64,000 nucleotides of DNA. Origin: Pelagibacterium lentulum. Its GTDB lineage: Bacteria; Pseudomonadota; Alphaproteobacteria; Rhizobiales; Devosiaceae. Shown here piece after piece: positions 56,769 to 64,000 of this stretch. Position 1 is the stretch's first letter. Each line of letters starts with the position of its first letter. Both the position numbers and the translations under genes were made by a program. The notes under the pieces are model-generated. The model saw nothing but the letters and a program-made list of their open reading frames with translations. It ran no database searches and was not told where the DNA came from. The DNA lies in NCBI RefSeq assembly GCF_003992625.1, contig NZ_RZMW01000040.1, positions 61,588 through 125,587 on the forward strand, given 5' to 3'.

Positions 56769-58589
56769 CTATTCGGCAGCTTTGGGCTTTCGCTTGAAGC
56801 TCTGCTTGATGTTGCCCAGCAGATCCACAGTCACGCCGTGGCGTTTCATGATCACCCATTGCTGGACCACCGAGAGGAAGTTGTTCCACGCCCAGTAGAT
56901 CACAAGACCTGCAGGGAAAGTCGCCAGCATGAAGGTGAAGATAATCGGCATCAAACCGAAAATCATCGCCTGAGTCGGATCGGTCGGGGGCGGGTTGAGC
57001 TTCATCTGAACCCACATGGTGAGGCCCATGATGAGCGGCCAGACACCAACCTGCAGGAACGGACCGATGATCGGAACGATTGTCGGGTCGTAAGGCAAAA
57101 GGCCGAAAAGATTAAAAAGAGATGTGGGGTCCTGGGCCGCAAGGTCTTGAATCCACCCAAAGAACGGCGCGTGGCGCATTTCGATGGTTACGAAAAGGAC
57201 CTTGTAGAGTGCAAAGAACACAGGAATCTGGATCAGGATTGGCCAACACCCTGAGATGGGATTGATCTTTTCCTTCTTATAAAGCTCCATCATGGCCTGC
57301 TGCTGTGCAGCGCGGTCGTCCTTGTGCTTTTCCTGAATCTCTTTCATCTGCGGCTGAACGCGCCGCATGTTGGCCATCGAAGCATAGCTCTTGTTGGCCA
57401 GCGGGAAGAAGATGGCCTTGATGATGACCGTCACCGCGAGAATCGCAAGGCCGAAATTGCCAAGGAAATCATAGAGCAGCCGGATCATGTAGAACATCGG
57501 CTTGGTGATGAAGTGGAACCAACCCCAGTCGATCATCAGCTCGAAGCGGTCGATGCTATAGCCGCTTTCATAGCTGTCGATAATCGACTCGACCTTGGCA
57601 CCGGCAAAGGCAAGGCTTGTGTATTCCGCTTCACCACCTGCCGGCACAACAACCGCGTTTTGCGATACAAAATTGGCACGATAATCGTCCTGTCCGCCGC
57701 TGCGTAGCGAATGGAAGAAGCGCGCATTGATCAAATCGTCCTGCGGCGGAATGATTGCAGTCGCCCAGTATTTGTCGGTGAAGCCAAGCCAGCCGCCTGT
57801 GGCGCTGTAATCGCGCTGCGCATCGCCAGCAAGATCGCCATAACTCATTTCAACGAGATTGTGATCACCCAGCACCCCGATTGGGCCTTCATGGAGAATG
57901 AAGAAATTCTGTGTCCAGGGTGTATAAAGACGGCTGATGCGCGAATAGGGATACAGCGCGACATCGCCCTGGCCGGCATTTTCAACGCTCTGGGCGACCG
58001 TAAACATATAATGCTCGTCAACCGAGATCGTGCGGCGGAAAATCAGCCCCTGGCCATTGTCCCAAACAAGAGTGACGGGCGCGTTTTCGCTCAGAGCATC
58101 GCCATTCTCGACCTGCCAAACCGTCTGGCCATTAGGCAATGGCACTTCGCTGCCCGCAGGCGCAACCCAGCCGTGTTCGAGAAAATAGGGTTCGGGCGAA
58201 CCGGCAGGCGACAACAATGTAATGATCGGGCTGCCGGGTTCGACTGTCTCGTTGTATTTCTTGAGCCGCAAGTCGTCGATCCGGGCGCCGGTAAGATTGA
58301 TCGAACCAGTAAGGGATTCGGTTTCGATCACGACCCGCTCCGCGGCGGAGACTGCATCATCACGCGATGCGAATTGGGCTGTCTCGGTGCTGGGTGCTAC
58401 AGTCCCCGGTTCGCCTATAGGTGCTGCAAGGTCGGCGCCTTCGATCTGCGCCGCTTCCTGCTGGGCGGCGAGCTCGGCCTGGCGCTGGGCCTGTTCGAGC
58501 TGCGGGCCTGCAATGAAGAACTGCCATCCAAAGAGCACGAGCATGCTCAGGACAACAGCCAGGATCATGTTGCGATTATTCTCGTTCAT
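56769..58589 (-). CDS. yidC: Membrane protein insertase YidC
   Basis: 606 aa. N-terminal membrane anchor (MILAVVLSMLVLFGWQFFIAG), large periplasmic beta domain (about 60-360), then the five-helix insertase core starting KPMFYMIRLLYDFLGNFGLAILAVTVIIKAIFFPLANKSYASMANMRRVQPQMKEIQEKHKDD. Inserts proteins alone or with Sec. Overlaps rnpA by 4 bp in rpmH-rnpA-yidC. Confidence 0.97.
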   Translation of the reverse strand: MNENNRNMILAVVLSMLVLFGWQFFIAGPQLEQAQRQAELAAQQEAAQIEGADLAAPIGEPGTVAPSTETAQFASRDDAVSAAERVVIETESLTGSINLTGARIDDLRLKKYNETVEPGSPIITLLSPAGSPEPYFLEHGWVAPAGSEVPLPNGQTVWQVENGDALSENAPVTLVWDNGQGLIFRRTISVDEHYMFTVAQSVENAGQGDVALYPYSRISRLYTPWTQNFFILHEGPIGVLGDHNLVEMSYGDLAGDAQRDYSATGGWLGFTDKYWATAIIPPQDDLINARFFHSLRSGGQDDYRANFVSQNAVVVPAGGEAEYTSLAFAGAKVESIIDSYESGYSIDRFELMIDWGWFHFITKPMFYMIRLLYDFLGNFGLAILAVTVIIKAIFFPLANKSYASMANMRRVQPQMKEIQEKHKDDRAAQQQAMMELYKKEKINPISGCWPILIQIPVFFALYKVLFVTIEMRHAPFFGWIQDLAAQDPTSLFNLFGLLPYDPTIVPIIGPFLQVGVWPLIMGLTMWVQMKLNPPPTDPTQAMIFGLMPIIFTFMLATFPAGLVIYWAWNNFLSVVQQWVIMKRHGVTVDLLGNIKQSFKRKPKAAE

Positions 58590-58957
58590 GGCTTTGCTTC
58601 AGTCCGCTGGGGCTTTTGAGTATGGATACGCCGCAAGGCGCTTCCCAGCCCGGTCACAAGCGTATCAAAGGGTTCAGTAAGGCTCGCTCGCCTCCCGATC
58701 AAGACATAATCATGTCCTGCGACAAGAGCGCCCGAACAATCTGCCACTGCAGCGCGCAGCCGCCGCTTGATACGGCTGCGCTCGGGGGCATTGCCCGTCT
58801 TCTTGGTGACGGTATATCCCACACCCGGGGTAGGGTCGGCAACCTTAATCGCCTGTAGCACAAAGCCGCGCGCGGCAATTTTGCTACCGCGCGCGGCTTT
58901 GAGAAACTGCACCCGTTTTTTGAGGCGCCGCACCGGCAAAACCGGCGACTCCGACAC
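58586..58957 (-). CDS. rnpA: Ribonuclease P protein component
   Basis: 123 aa, basic. The RNase P signature is APERSRIKRRLRAAVADC; also GVGYTVTKKTGN and GHDYVLIGRRASLTEPFDTL. Helps the RNase P RNA mature tRNA 5' ends. Sits between rpmH (11 bp) and yidC (4-bp overlap). Confidence 0.94.
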   Translation of the reverse strand: MSESPVLPVRRLKKRVQFLKAARGSKIAARGFVLQAIKVADPTPGVGYTVTKKTGNAPERSRIKRRLRAAVADCSGALVAGHDYVLIGRRASLTEPFDTLVTGLGSALRRIHTQKPQRTEAKP

Positions 58958-58968
58958 AGGCCGGAAAT

Positions 58969-59103
58969 TTATGCTGAAAGCCGCTTGCGGCCCTGGGCGC
59001 GGCGGCGGTTCAGGATCTTACGGCCATTCTTGGTGGCCATACGTGCGCGAAAACCGTGACGGCGCTTGCGCACAAGATTGCTTGGCTGAAAAGTACGCTT
59101 CAT
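58969..59103 (-). CDS. rpmH: 50S ribosomal protein L34
   Basis: 44 aa, ATG at 59103, stop TAA at 58969-58971. Sequence begins [20 protein letters not shown] and ends GRKRLSA, the complete L34. It leads the rpmH-rnpA-yidC operon behind a near-consensus promoter. Confidence 0.97.
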   Translation of the reverse strand: MKRTFQPSNLVRKRRHGFRARMATKNGRKILNRRRAQGRKRLSA

Positions 59104-59211
59104 CGTATCTACCGCGCGCCGACGCGCGATCCTCTAATATTCTTGTCTGACTTCTAAAATAACTGCCAGGCACAGGCATATCGCCCCCGGCCCACAGCAA
59201 AGGTTGCGCGG

Positions 59212-59240
59212 CTTATAGGAAAAAGGGGCAGCCAAGTCAA
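59212..59240 (-). promoter_or_regulatory. Predicted promoter of rpmH-rnpA-yidC
   Basis: On the minus strand TTGACT (59240-59235), 17-bp spacer, TATAAG (59217-59212), a strong sigma-70 match, about 110 bp before rpmH. Confidence 0.8.
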
Positions 59241-59318
59241 TCAATGATCGGCTGGCATATGCCCTTTTGCCGCGCTACAAGGCGGAACGGATGGCTTTGA
59301 GTACAGGGTTTGGGCAAA

Positions 59319-60758
59319 GTGGCGCAGTTTGAACGGGTTGATGTGTGTATTATCGGTGGTGGCCCGGCTGGGTTGATGCTTGCCGAAGGCGCACGCCGGA
59401 AGGGATATTCTGTTACCCTGATCGAAGCCGGATTTACCGGCGGTGCAGGCGCAAACTGGGGGGCAATACCCAGCCAAGCGCTCGCAGCTTGCGCCCATCG
59501 GGCGCATCTCATACGCAATAGCGGACAATTGGGGATCGGCGCTGACGAGCCGCGCATCAACTTTGCACGGATCAATGGCCATATCCGCTCGATTATCGCC
59601 GAGACTGCGCCCGATCATTCTCCCGAGCACCTCAAGGCAATCGGCGTCGAAGTCATTATTGCTCAAGCCCGCTTTTCTGATCGCAGGACAGTTCTTGCCA
59701 ACGACCGCGCCATCCGCGCCAAGCACTTCGTGATCGCCACCGGAGCACTGCCAAACATTCCAGCCATTCCCGGTCTTGAAACGATCGAGTATCTTACACC
59801 CCACACGATCTTCGAGCTTACGCGGCGCCCTGCCCATCTTCTGGTGCTTGGCGGCGGCGCCACCGGGATGAGCCTTGCGCAATCACATCTCCGGCTTGGC
59901 TGCGAGGTTACCGTTATCGACATGCTTGAGCCGCTATCGGATCACGACCCGGAATTGCGCGCGGTCGGGTTGCGGGCGCTGGAGCGCGAGGGACTTGGGC
60001 TGTTTGCCAATACCGGTATTGTTGGCATCGGAAAGAACGGAGATACGATCGAGGTCGAGATCAAATCCGGCCCCAATGAACAGGTGCTCACTGTATCCCA
60101 TGTTCTGCTGGCGGCAGGCCATACGCCCAGTCTTGAGGGGCTGAATCTCGCCGCCGGCCGGATTAAACGCACGCCGCGCGGATTGCTGCTGAACAAGAAT
60201 TTCCGCACATCAAACCCAAGGGTCTATTGCATTGGCGATGCGACCGGCGATGTCGCCTCTATCGGCACCGCGCGCCAGCATTGCGAAAAGGTGCTTGCGC
60301 AGATTGGCAATCCGTTTTCCATCCTGCCCCAGCCCTTCGCCAGCGAACCGCTCCAAATCGATGTGACCTATACCGATCCGGAACTTGCGCAGATCGGACT
60401 GAACGAACCGGCGGCCCGTCAGCGTCACAAAAACAGATTTGCTGTGACAAGGCTCCCGTTTGCCCAGAACAGCAAGGCTTTGGCCAACAGACAGTTGAAC
60501 GGACACATAAAACTGATTGTGCATGCCAGCGGCAGGCTCTTGGGGGCAAGCATCGCCGGCCCGCAAGCGGGTGAAATCGCTTCTCTGGCAGCGTTGGCCA
60601 TCGATAACGGGCTAAGCGTGGTGGAACTTGCGCGCGCGCCGATGGTTTACACAAGCTATGGACAAATCCTTTCGAGTGCCGCCTCGCGACACCTGCAGGA
60701 ACATCAGCTTGCGCCAATCTGGCACGGCCTGCCACTTGGTAAGCATTTGTTGCCATAG
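59319..60758 (+). CDS. Lipoamide-dehydrogenase-like FAD/NAD(P) oxidoreductase lacking redox cysteines
   Basis: 479 aa from GTG 59319 (a TTG at 59310 is possible). FAD motif VCIIGGGPAGLMLAEGARRKG, NAD motif LLVLGGGATGMSLAQSHLRLGCEVTVID, second FAD motif NPRVYCIGDATGDVAS, and a pyridine-nucleotide-disulphide dimerisation domain. At the active-site disulphide (family pattern GGTCLNxGCIPSK) it reads GGAGANWGAIPSQ: both Cys and the Lys are gone (G44, A49, Q53). The C-terminal HPTxSE dyad is also replaced (VYTSYGQ). So it cannot do disulphide chemistry; it may be an NAD(P)H oxidase-like or a sensory flavoprotein. A histidine kinase follows 27 bp downstream. Confidence 0.85.
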   Translation: MAQFERVDVCIIGGGPAGLMLAEGARRKGYSVTLIEAGFTGGAGANWGAIPSQALAACAHRAHLIRNSGQLGIGADEPRINFARINGHIRSIIAETAPDHSPEHLKAIGVEVIIAQARFSDRRTVLANDRAIRAKHFVIATGALPNIPAIPGLETIEYLTPHTIFELTRRPAHLLVLGGGATGMSLAQSHLRLGCEVTVIDMLEPLSDHDPELRAVGLRALEREGLGLFANTGIVGIGKNGDTIEVEIKSGPNEQVLTVSHVLLAAGHTPSLEGLNLAAGRIKRTPRGLLLNKNFRTSNPRVYCIGDATGDVASIGTARQHCEKVLAQIGNPFSILPQPFASEPLQIDVTYTDPELAQIGLNEPAARQRHKNRFAVTRLPFAQNSKALANRQLNGHIKLIVHASGRLLGASIAGPQAGEIASLAALAIDNGLSVVELARAPMVYTSYGQILSSAASRHLQEHQLAPIWHGLPLGKHLLP

Positions 60759-60785
60759 GGGAAACCGGCCTGTAGAATCGACAAG

Positions 60786-62228
60786 ATGACACCGCCAACC
60801 ACCACGGTTCCTGGTCCCTTTTCTGGTCTGTCGGTCAAATTGATCATGGCGATAACGCTGGTGATCCTTTTGGTGGAAGTCGCCGTGTTTGTACCAACCA
60901 TCGCCAATTACCGCGCAAGCTGGCTCGACGACCGGTTGCGGATCGGAGGGGTTGCAGTTCGTGTTTTCGATACCGTGCCAGACGTGGCCGATCTGCCTGT
61001 CGAGATCACCGATCCGCTTCTGCAATCGGCCGGCGCTCTGGCTATCGTTTATCGCAGAGCGGGACAGACCGACCTGATTACCCTTGAAGCTGTCACCATG
61101 CCGACTCAGGCGCACACTGCCGACATGCGGGACCGCAATCCCCTTCGGTTGAGTGCCGATGCCATTGAAACGCTGTTTTTGGGCGGGAACCGCATGATGC
61201 GGATTGTCGGAGTTCCGCCGGGCGTGGGCGAGGCGGTCGTCGAGGTTATCATGCCTGAAGCGCCCTTGCGCGCGGACATGCTGACCTACTCACGCAATAT
61301 CGCTGTGCTTTCCTTGCTGATCGCGGGGGTGACTGCGCTTGTCATCTACATTCTTGCCGAACGCGTATTGATCGGCCCGATCCGGCGGCTGACGTCTTCC
61401 GTGGTGGCCTTTAAACGCAATCCTGAAAACGCCACTCTCATTATCTCGCCCGATGAGATGCGGGCCGATGAAATCGGGATATTGGAGCGCGCGCTGCGCG
61501 ACACCCAGACTGAACTTTTCACCATGCTGCGCCAAAGGCGGCATCTGGCCGATCTCGGACTGGCAGTCGCCAAGATCAACCACGATCTGCGCAACATGTT
61601 GACCTCGGCGCAACTGCTTTCCGATCAGGTGGCAACACTGGACGATCCCAAAGTGCAGCGCCTTGCCCCTCGCCTCGTTAATACGCTGGACAAGGCGATC
61701 GGCTTTGCGCAATCGGTGCTCGACTACGGCCGCCAGCAGGCCGCGCCACCCCGCCCCGTTCTTGTGGATGTAGCAGGGCTGGGGCGGGACGCCGCTGCGA
61801 CTGCAGGGCTGATCGGACATGATCGAATAGAGTTTATTGTCAGCCTGCCCGACGATTTCATGGTGATGATCGATCCCGAGCATCTCTCGCGTATTCTGGT
61901 CAATCTTTTCAAGAATGCCCGCGAAGCGATCGATTCGGACACTGCCGAAAAGGATAGCCGTTGGGTTCGTCTTTCGGGCGTTCAGGCCGAGAACAGCTTG
62001 CGTCTTGAGGTCTCCGATAATGGGCCGGGCCTACCACCGCGCGCGCGGGAAAATCTCTTTGTGGCGTTTGAAGGTTCCGCACGCGCTGGCGGTACGGGCC
62101 TTGGGCTGGCAATCGTGCGGGAGCTTGTGGAAGCCAATGGCGGAAAGATCACGCTTGGCGCCCAAGCCGAAGGCACGGTGTTTGTTATCGAATTCCCAAC
62201 GCAAACCAGCCAACTCGCCGCGCAATAA
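60786..62228 (+). CDS. HAMP-domain sensor histidine kinase
   Basis: 480 aa inner-membrane kinase. TM1 about 17-39; a 130-residue periplasmic domain of unknown type; TM2 about 172-193; HAMP about 194-250; phosphoacceptor H266 in KINHDLRNML; N377 in NLFKNAREAI; G1 DNGPGL (411-416) and G2 GGTGLGL (435-441). The H-box with DLRNML is characteristic of HPK families that often lack an adjacent regulator. No response regulator is encoded nearby. It is probably cotranscribed with the flavoprotein gene. Confidence 0.93.
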   Translation: MTPPTTTVPGPFSGLSVKLIMAITLVILLVEVAVFVPTIANYRASWLDDRLRIGGVAVRVFDTVPDVADLPVEITDPLLQSAGALAIVYRRAGQTDLITLEAVTMPTQAHTADMRDRNPLRLSADAIETLFLGGNRMMRIVGVPPGVGEAVVEVIMPEAPLRADMLTYSRNIAVLSLLIAGVTALVIYILAERVLIGPIRRLTSSVVAFKRNPENATLIISPDEMRADEIGILERALRDTQTELFTMLRQRRHLADLGLAVAKINHDLRNMLTSAQLLSDQVATLDDPKVQRLAPRLVNTLDKAIGFAQSVLDYGRQQAAPPRPVLVDVAGLGRDAAATAGLIGHDRIEFIVSLPDDFMVMIDPEHLSRILVNLFKNAREAIDSDTAEKDSRWVRLSGVQAENSLRLEVSDNGPGLPPRARENLFVAFEGSARAGGTGLGLAIVRELVEANGGKITLGAQAEGTVFVIEFPTQTSQLAAQ

Positions 62229-62366
62229 GGGCTTTGGGGAAGCCGCGCGAAATTCCTTTGCAAGTTTGTCATACCAAGGGTTGCAATACGCCACGAGCCA
62301 GTATAAGCGTTGCCCCTGCCGCGCGAGAGACATCTCGCAAGGGTTGAAAAATCCGTTTGGCACTGC

Positions 62367-62443
62367 GCGCCCGTAGCTCAGCTGGATAGAGCACCAGACT
62401 ACGAATCTGGGGGTCAGAGGTTCGAATCCTTTCGGGCGCGCCA
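62367..62443 (+). tRNA. tRNA-Arg (anticodon ACG)
   Basis: 77 nt including the encoded CCA. Acceptor arms GCGCCCG/CGGGCGC pair fully; the D-arm GCTCAGCTGGATAGAGC, the anticodon arm CAGA-ctACGaa-TCTG and T-arm GGTTCGAATCC are complete. The anticodon ACG (62401-62403), with inosine at 34, reads CGU/CGC/CGA. A TTGCAA-15-TATAAG promoter may lie at 62281-62307. Confidence 0.95.
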
Positions 62444-62651
62444 TTTTCTTCAATAAAATCAGTAATTTATCGCACAATCCTGTCGATGGTTTGTCGAGCG
62501 TCCGGAATAGACACCGCATAAGCACCGTTTTCGGCCAGCCAGGCCGTCCAGAGTTCGACCTCCGTGCATCTGACCCGCTCCCCCGCGGTTCTGCTCGCCG
62601 TGAGAACCCGCAGGCCCTCTGCTCCATCGCATAGGCGTCCGTCTCGCTGTC

Positions 62652-63271
62652 CCAGCGCGCGTTCGGTGCCATGGGGATCACCATTGGAGCCCGAGTTCCC
62701 AAGACCCGTTTCCGGCAGCCCCTGCGGCGCACCGAGATCTTCTCCACCCCATACATCCGGAACAGCCGCTTGTGGTTGACCACGTAGCCTTCCCGGCGCA
62801 GCAGCACATGCAGGCACCGTTAGCCAAAGCGCCGACGCTCATGGTCAATCGCCTTCATCCAGTTCCGGAGATCGGGCATCATCGGCGCAACTGCCCTGCT
62901 ACCGCATCGCCATGGGGCAACAGCCCAGCACTGTGCACGCCCGCTGCTCGCTCATCTCGAAGGTCTCCCTTAGATAAGCGACAGCCTTGCGCCTGGCGGC
63001 GGGCGCTACCATTCTTTCCGAGAAAATCCTTGAGTGCGGAGTTGTCCAGCATGGTATCGGCCAAGAGCTTTTTGAGCTTGGCATTCTCATCCTCGAGCAA
63101 TTTAAGCCGCTTGGCCTCGCTCACATCCATGCCGCCATACCTGGCTTTCCATTTGTAGATGCTGGCGTTGCTCACGCCGTGCTTGCGGCACAAATCGGCG
63201 ACCGGAACGCTTGCCTCATGCTCCTTGAGGATACCGATGATCTGTTCTTCGCTAAACCTGTTGCGCTTCAT
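62652..63271 (-). pseudogene. Degenerate IS3 transposase (orfA plus orfB fragments)
   Basis: orfA starts at 63271 (MKRNRFSEEQIIGILKEHEASVPVADLCRKHGVSNASIYKWKARYGG.., then the LEDENAKLKKLLADTMLDNSALKD zipper) and runs to 62879 without its normal stop. orfB begins in the other frame (APAARRKAVAYLRETFEMSEQRACTVLG), meets stops, continues in a third frame (RRFG-stop-RCLHVLLRREGYVVNHKRLFRMY.., RKRVLGTRAPMVIPMAPNARW) and is cut at about 62652. The DDE catalytic domain is missing, so it is inactive. Confidence 0.85.
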
Positions 63272-63310
63272 CTCTGGTCCTTTTCGATGGGCCAGAGTCT
63301 ATTTCAAACT
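62652..63310 (-). mobile_element. IS3-family insertion sequence remnant (IS407-like)
   Basis: It carries an orfA-type HTH/leucine-zipper frame and pieces of an orfB DDE transposase, broken by frameshifts and stops and ending abruptly after the sequence APNARW, before the first catalytic Asp. The inverted repeats could not be delimited. It lies between tRNA-Arg and an exopolysaccharide gene. A further 200 bp toward the tRNA may be more decayed orfB. Confidence 0.8.
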
Positions 63311-63393
63311 GGATTAGCTCCAAGGGGCAACGTCACCGGGCTCACACATGCATCGGCACTTGATGAAAATACCGTATCATCAGTCAGTACGCT

Positions 63394-64000
63394 TTACCGC
63401 GCGCCAGTACCAAAAAGCACTGTCTTGACTGTCTTGAAAAGGATTTGCAGATCAAGATCGAAGGACAGGTGCTTTACATAATAGAGGTCGTAAGCGAGCT
63501 TTTCGATTTCTTCTTCCGTGGTTTCAGCATAGCCTGATGTCACCTGAGCCCAGCCTGTAATTCCTGGCAAAACAAGGTTCCGAAGCGCATATTTTTCTTC
63601 ATATTTGACGCTGGAACGAGCGACGTATTCCGCAACCGGACGAGGCCCAATCAAACTCATGTCGCCGACAAAAACGTTGTAGAGTTGGGGCAGTTCATCG
63701 AGGCGACATTTGCGCAAGAACCATCCGCCAGGAATAATGCGTTTGTCGCCATTCATGGTCGAGCCACCGCCCGTACCAGAGTACATGGTTCTAAACTTAT
63801 ACATCCGGAAAACGCGCCCGGCAAAGCCGCGTCGATGCTGAACGAACAACACCGGGCCACCATCTCGGGCATAAATATAGGCAGCAGTCAGAACAGCCAG
63901 CGGAATCGTGAGAGGTAGCGTTACGATAATGGCCAACACGTCCAGCAGCCGCTTGGCGCGGGCATAGAGCATTTGGCTTGGCGTATAGGCCAGATGAGAA
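63394..64000 (-). CDS. Undecaprenyl-phosphate sugar phosphotransferase (exopolysaccharide initiation), probably 5'-truncated by the window
   Basis: At least 192 aa from ATG 63972; the frame stays open to the edge and this ATG has no ribosome site, so the true start probably lies outside. Bacterial sugar transferase core: AKRLLDVLAIIVTLPLTIPLAVLTAAYI (membrane helix), GGPVLFVQHRRGFAGRVFRMYKFRTMY, RKCRLDELPQLYNVFVGDMSLIGPRPV, LPGITGWAQVTSGYAETTEEEIEKLAYDLYYVKHLSFDLDLQILFKTV. Like ExoY/WcaJ C-terminal domains it transfers a sugar-phosphate to the lipid carrier, starting polysaccharide synthesis. It faces the IS remnant. Confidence 0.9.
   Translation of the reverse strand, partial: SHLAYTPSQMLYARAKRLLDVLAIIVTLPLTIPLAVLTAAYIYARDGGPVLFVQHRRGFAGRVFRMYKFRTMYSGTGGGSTMNGDKRIIPGGWFLRKCRLDELPQLYNVFVGDMSLIGPRPVAEYVARSSVKYEEKYALRNLVLPGITGWAQVTSGYAETTEEEIEKLAYDLYYVKHLSFDLDLQILFKTVKTVLFGTGAR

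Noticed and set aside
62444..62651. Possible phage-type integrase next to tRNA-Arg
   Set aside because: Only short frames ending near the tRNA; no tyrosine-recombinase motif. More likely decayed IS3 orfB.

Overview
The window (about 60% GC) reads as a chromosome segment of an alphaproteobacterium of the Hyphomicrobiales (Rhizobiales). The evidence is the gene order lnt-metK-trmB-rimP-nusA-ylxR/L7Ae-infB, the fused YlxR/L7Ae protein, MmcB, DUF1127, the urt-ure layout and Ugp/Pho control. A complete ectoine/5-hydroxyectoine operon points to a salt-exposed member, possibly Devosiaceae such as Pelagibacterium or Devosia; that placement is inference.

Layout. 1-9.2 kb: start of trhO (partial), an aldo-keto reductase, then translation genes on the minus strand: pheT, pheS, rplT, rpmI and infC. 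infC appears to start with AUU and is split from rpmI by a chemotaxis receptor gene. 9.3-11.7 kb: a hydrolase and a redox-type module (HxlR regulator, divergent monooxygenase-like protein and FrnE-type DsbA). 11.8-21.2 kb: infB, ylxR, nusA, rimP, trmB, metK, lnt (minus). 21.3-23.1 kb: small proteins and cspA. 23.5-36.1 kb: a nitrogen island on the plus strand, urtABCDE (urea ABC transporter) followed by ureDA-hupE/ureJ-ureB-ureC-ureEFG, headed by a clear sigma-54 promoter. It is interrupted by an oppositely oriented acidic secreted protein and by a MliC-like gene. 36.2-44 kb: GNAT, palindromic repeats, DUF1127, LysR, MmcB, META, small secreted proteins, a XRE regulator facing an outer-membrane-type protein, ribokinase and an RNA methyltransferase. 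44.2-48.6 kb: ugpBAEC behind a three-repeat Pho box. 48.7-51 kb: DUF4893, Lrp, lysine-dehydrogenase-like protein. 51-56.7 kb: ectR and ectABCD-ask. 56.7-59.2 kb: rpmH-rnpA-yidC (minus). 59.3-62.2 kb: a flavoprotein that has lost its redox cysteines, followed 27 bp later by a histidine kinase. 62.3-64 kb: tRNA-Arg(ACG), a wrecked IS3-family element and the beginning of an exopolysaccharide locus (sugar transferase).

How the parts work together: urea is imported by Urt and split by urease (nickel probably supplied by HupE/UreJ, UreE, UreG), probably under NtrC/RpoN nitrogen control. Ugp scavenges glycerol-3-phosphate when phosphate is low. The ect operon with its own aspartokinase makes osmoprotectants, repressed by a MarR-type EctR. 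The least explained parts are the cysteine-less lipoamide-dehydrogenase-like protein with its kinase, the antisense acidic secreted gene inside the urease locus, and a duplicated leader sequence upstream of urtA.
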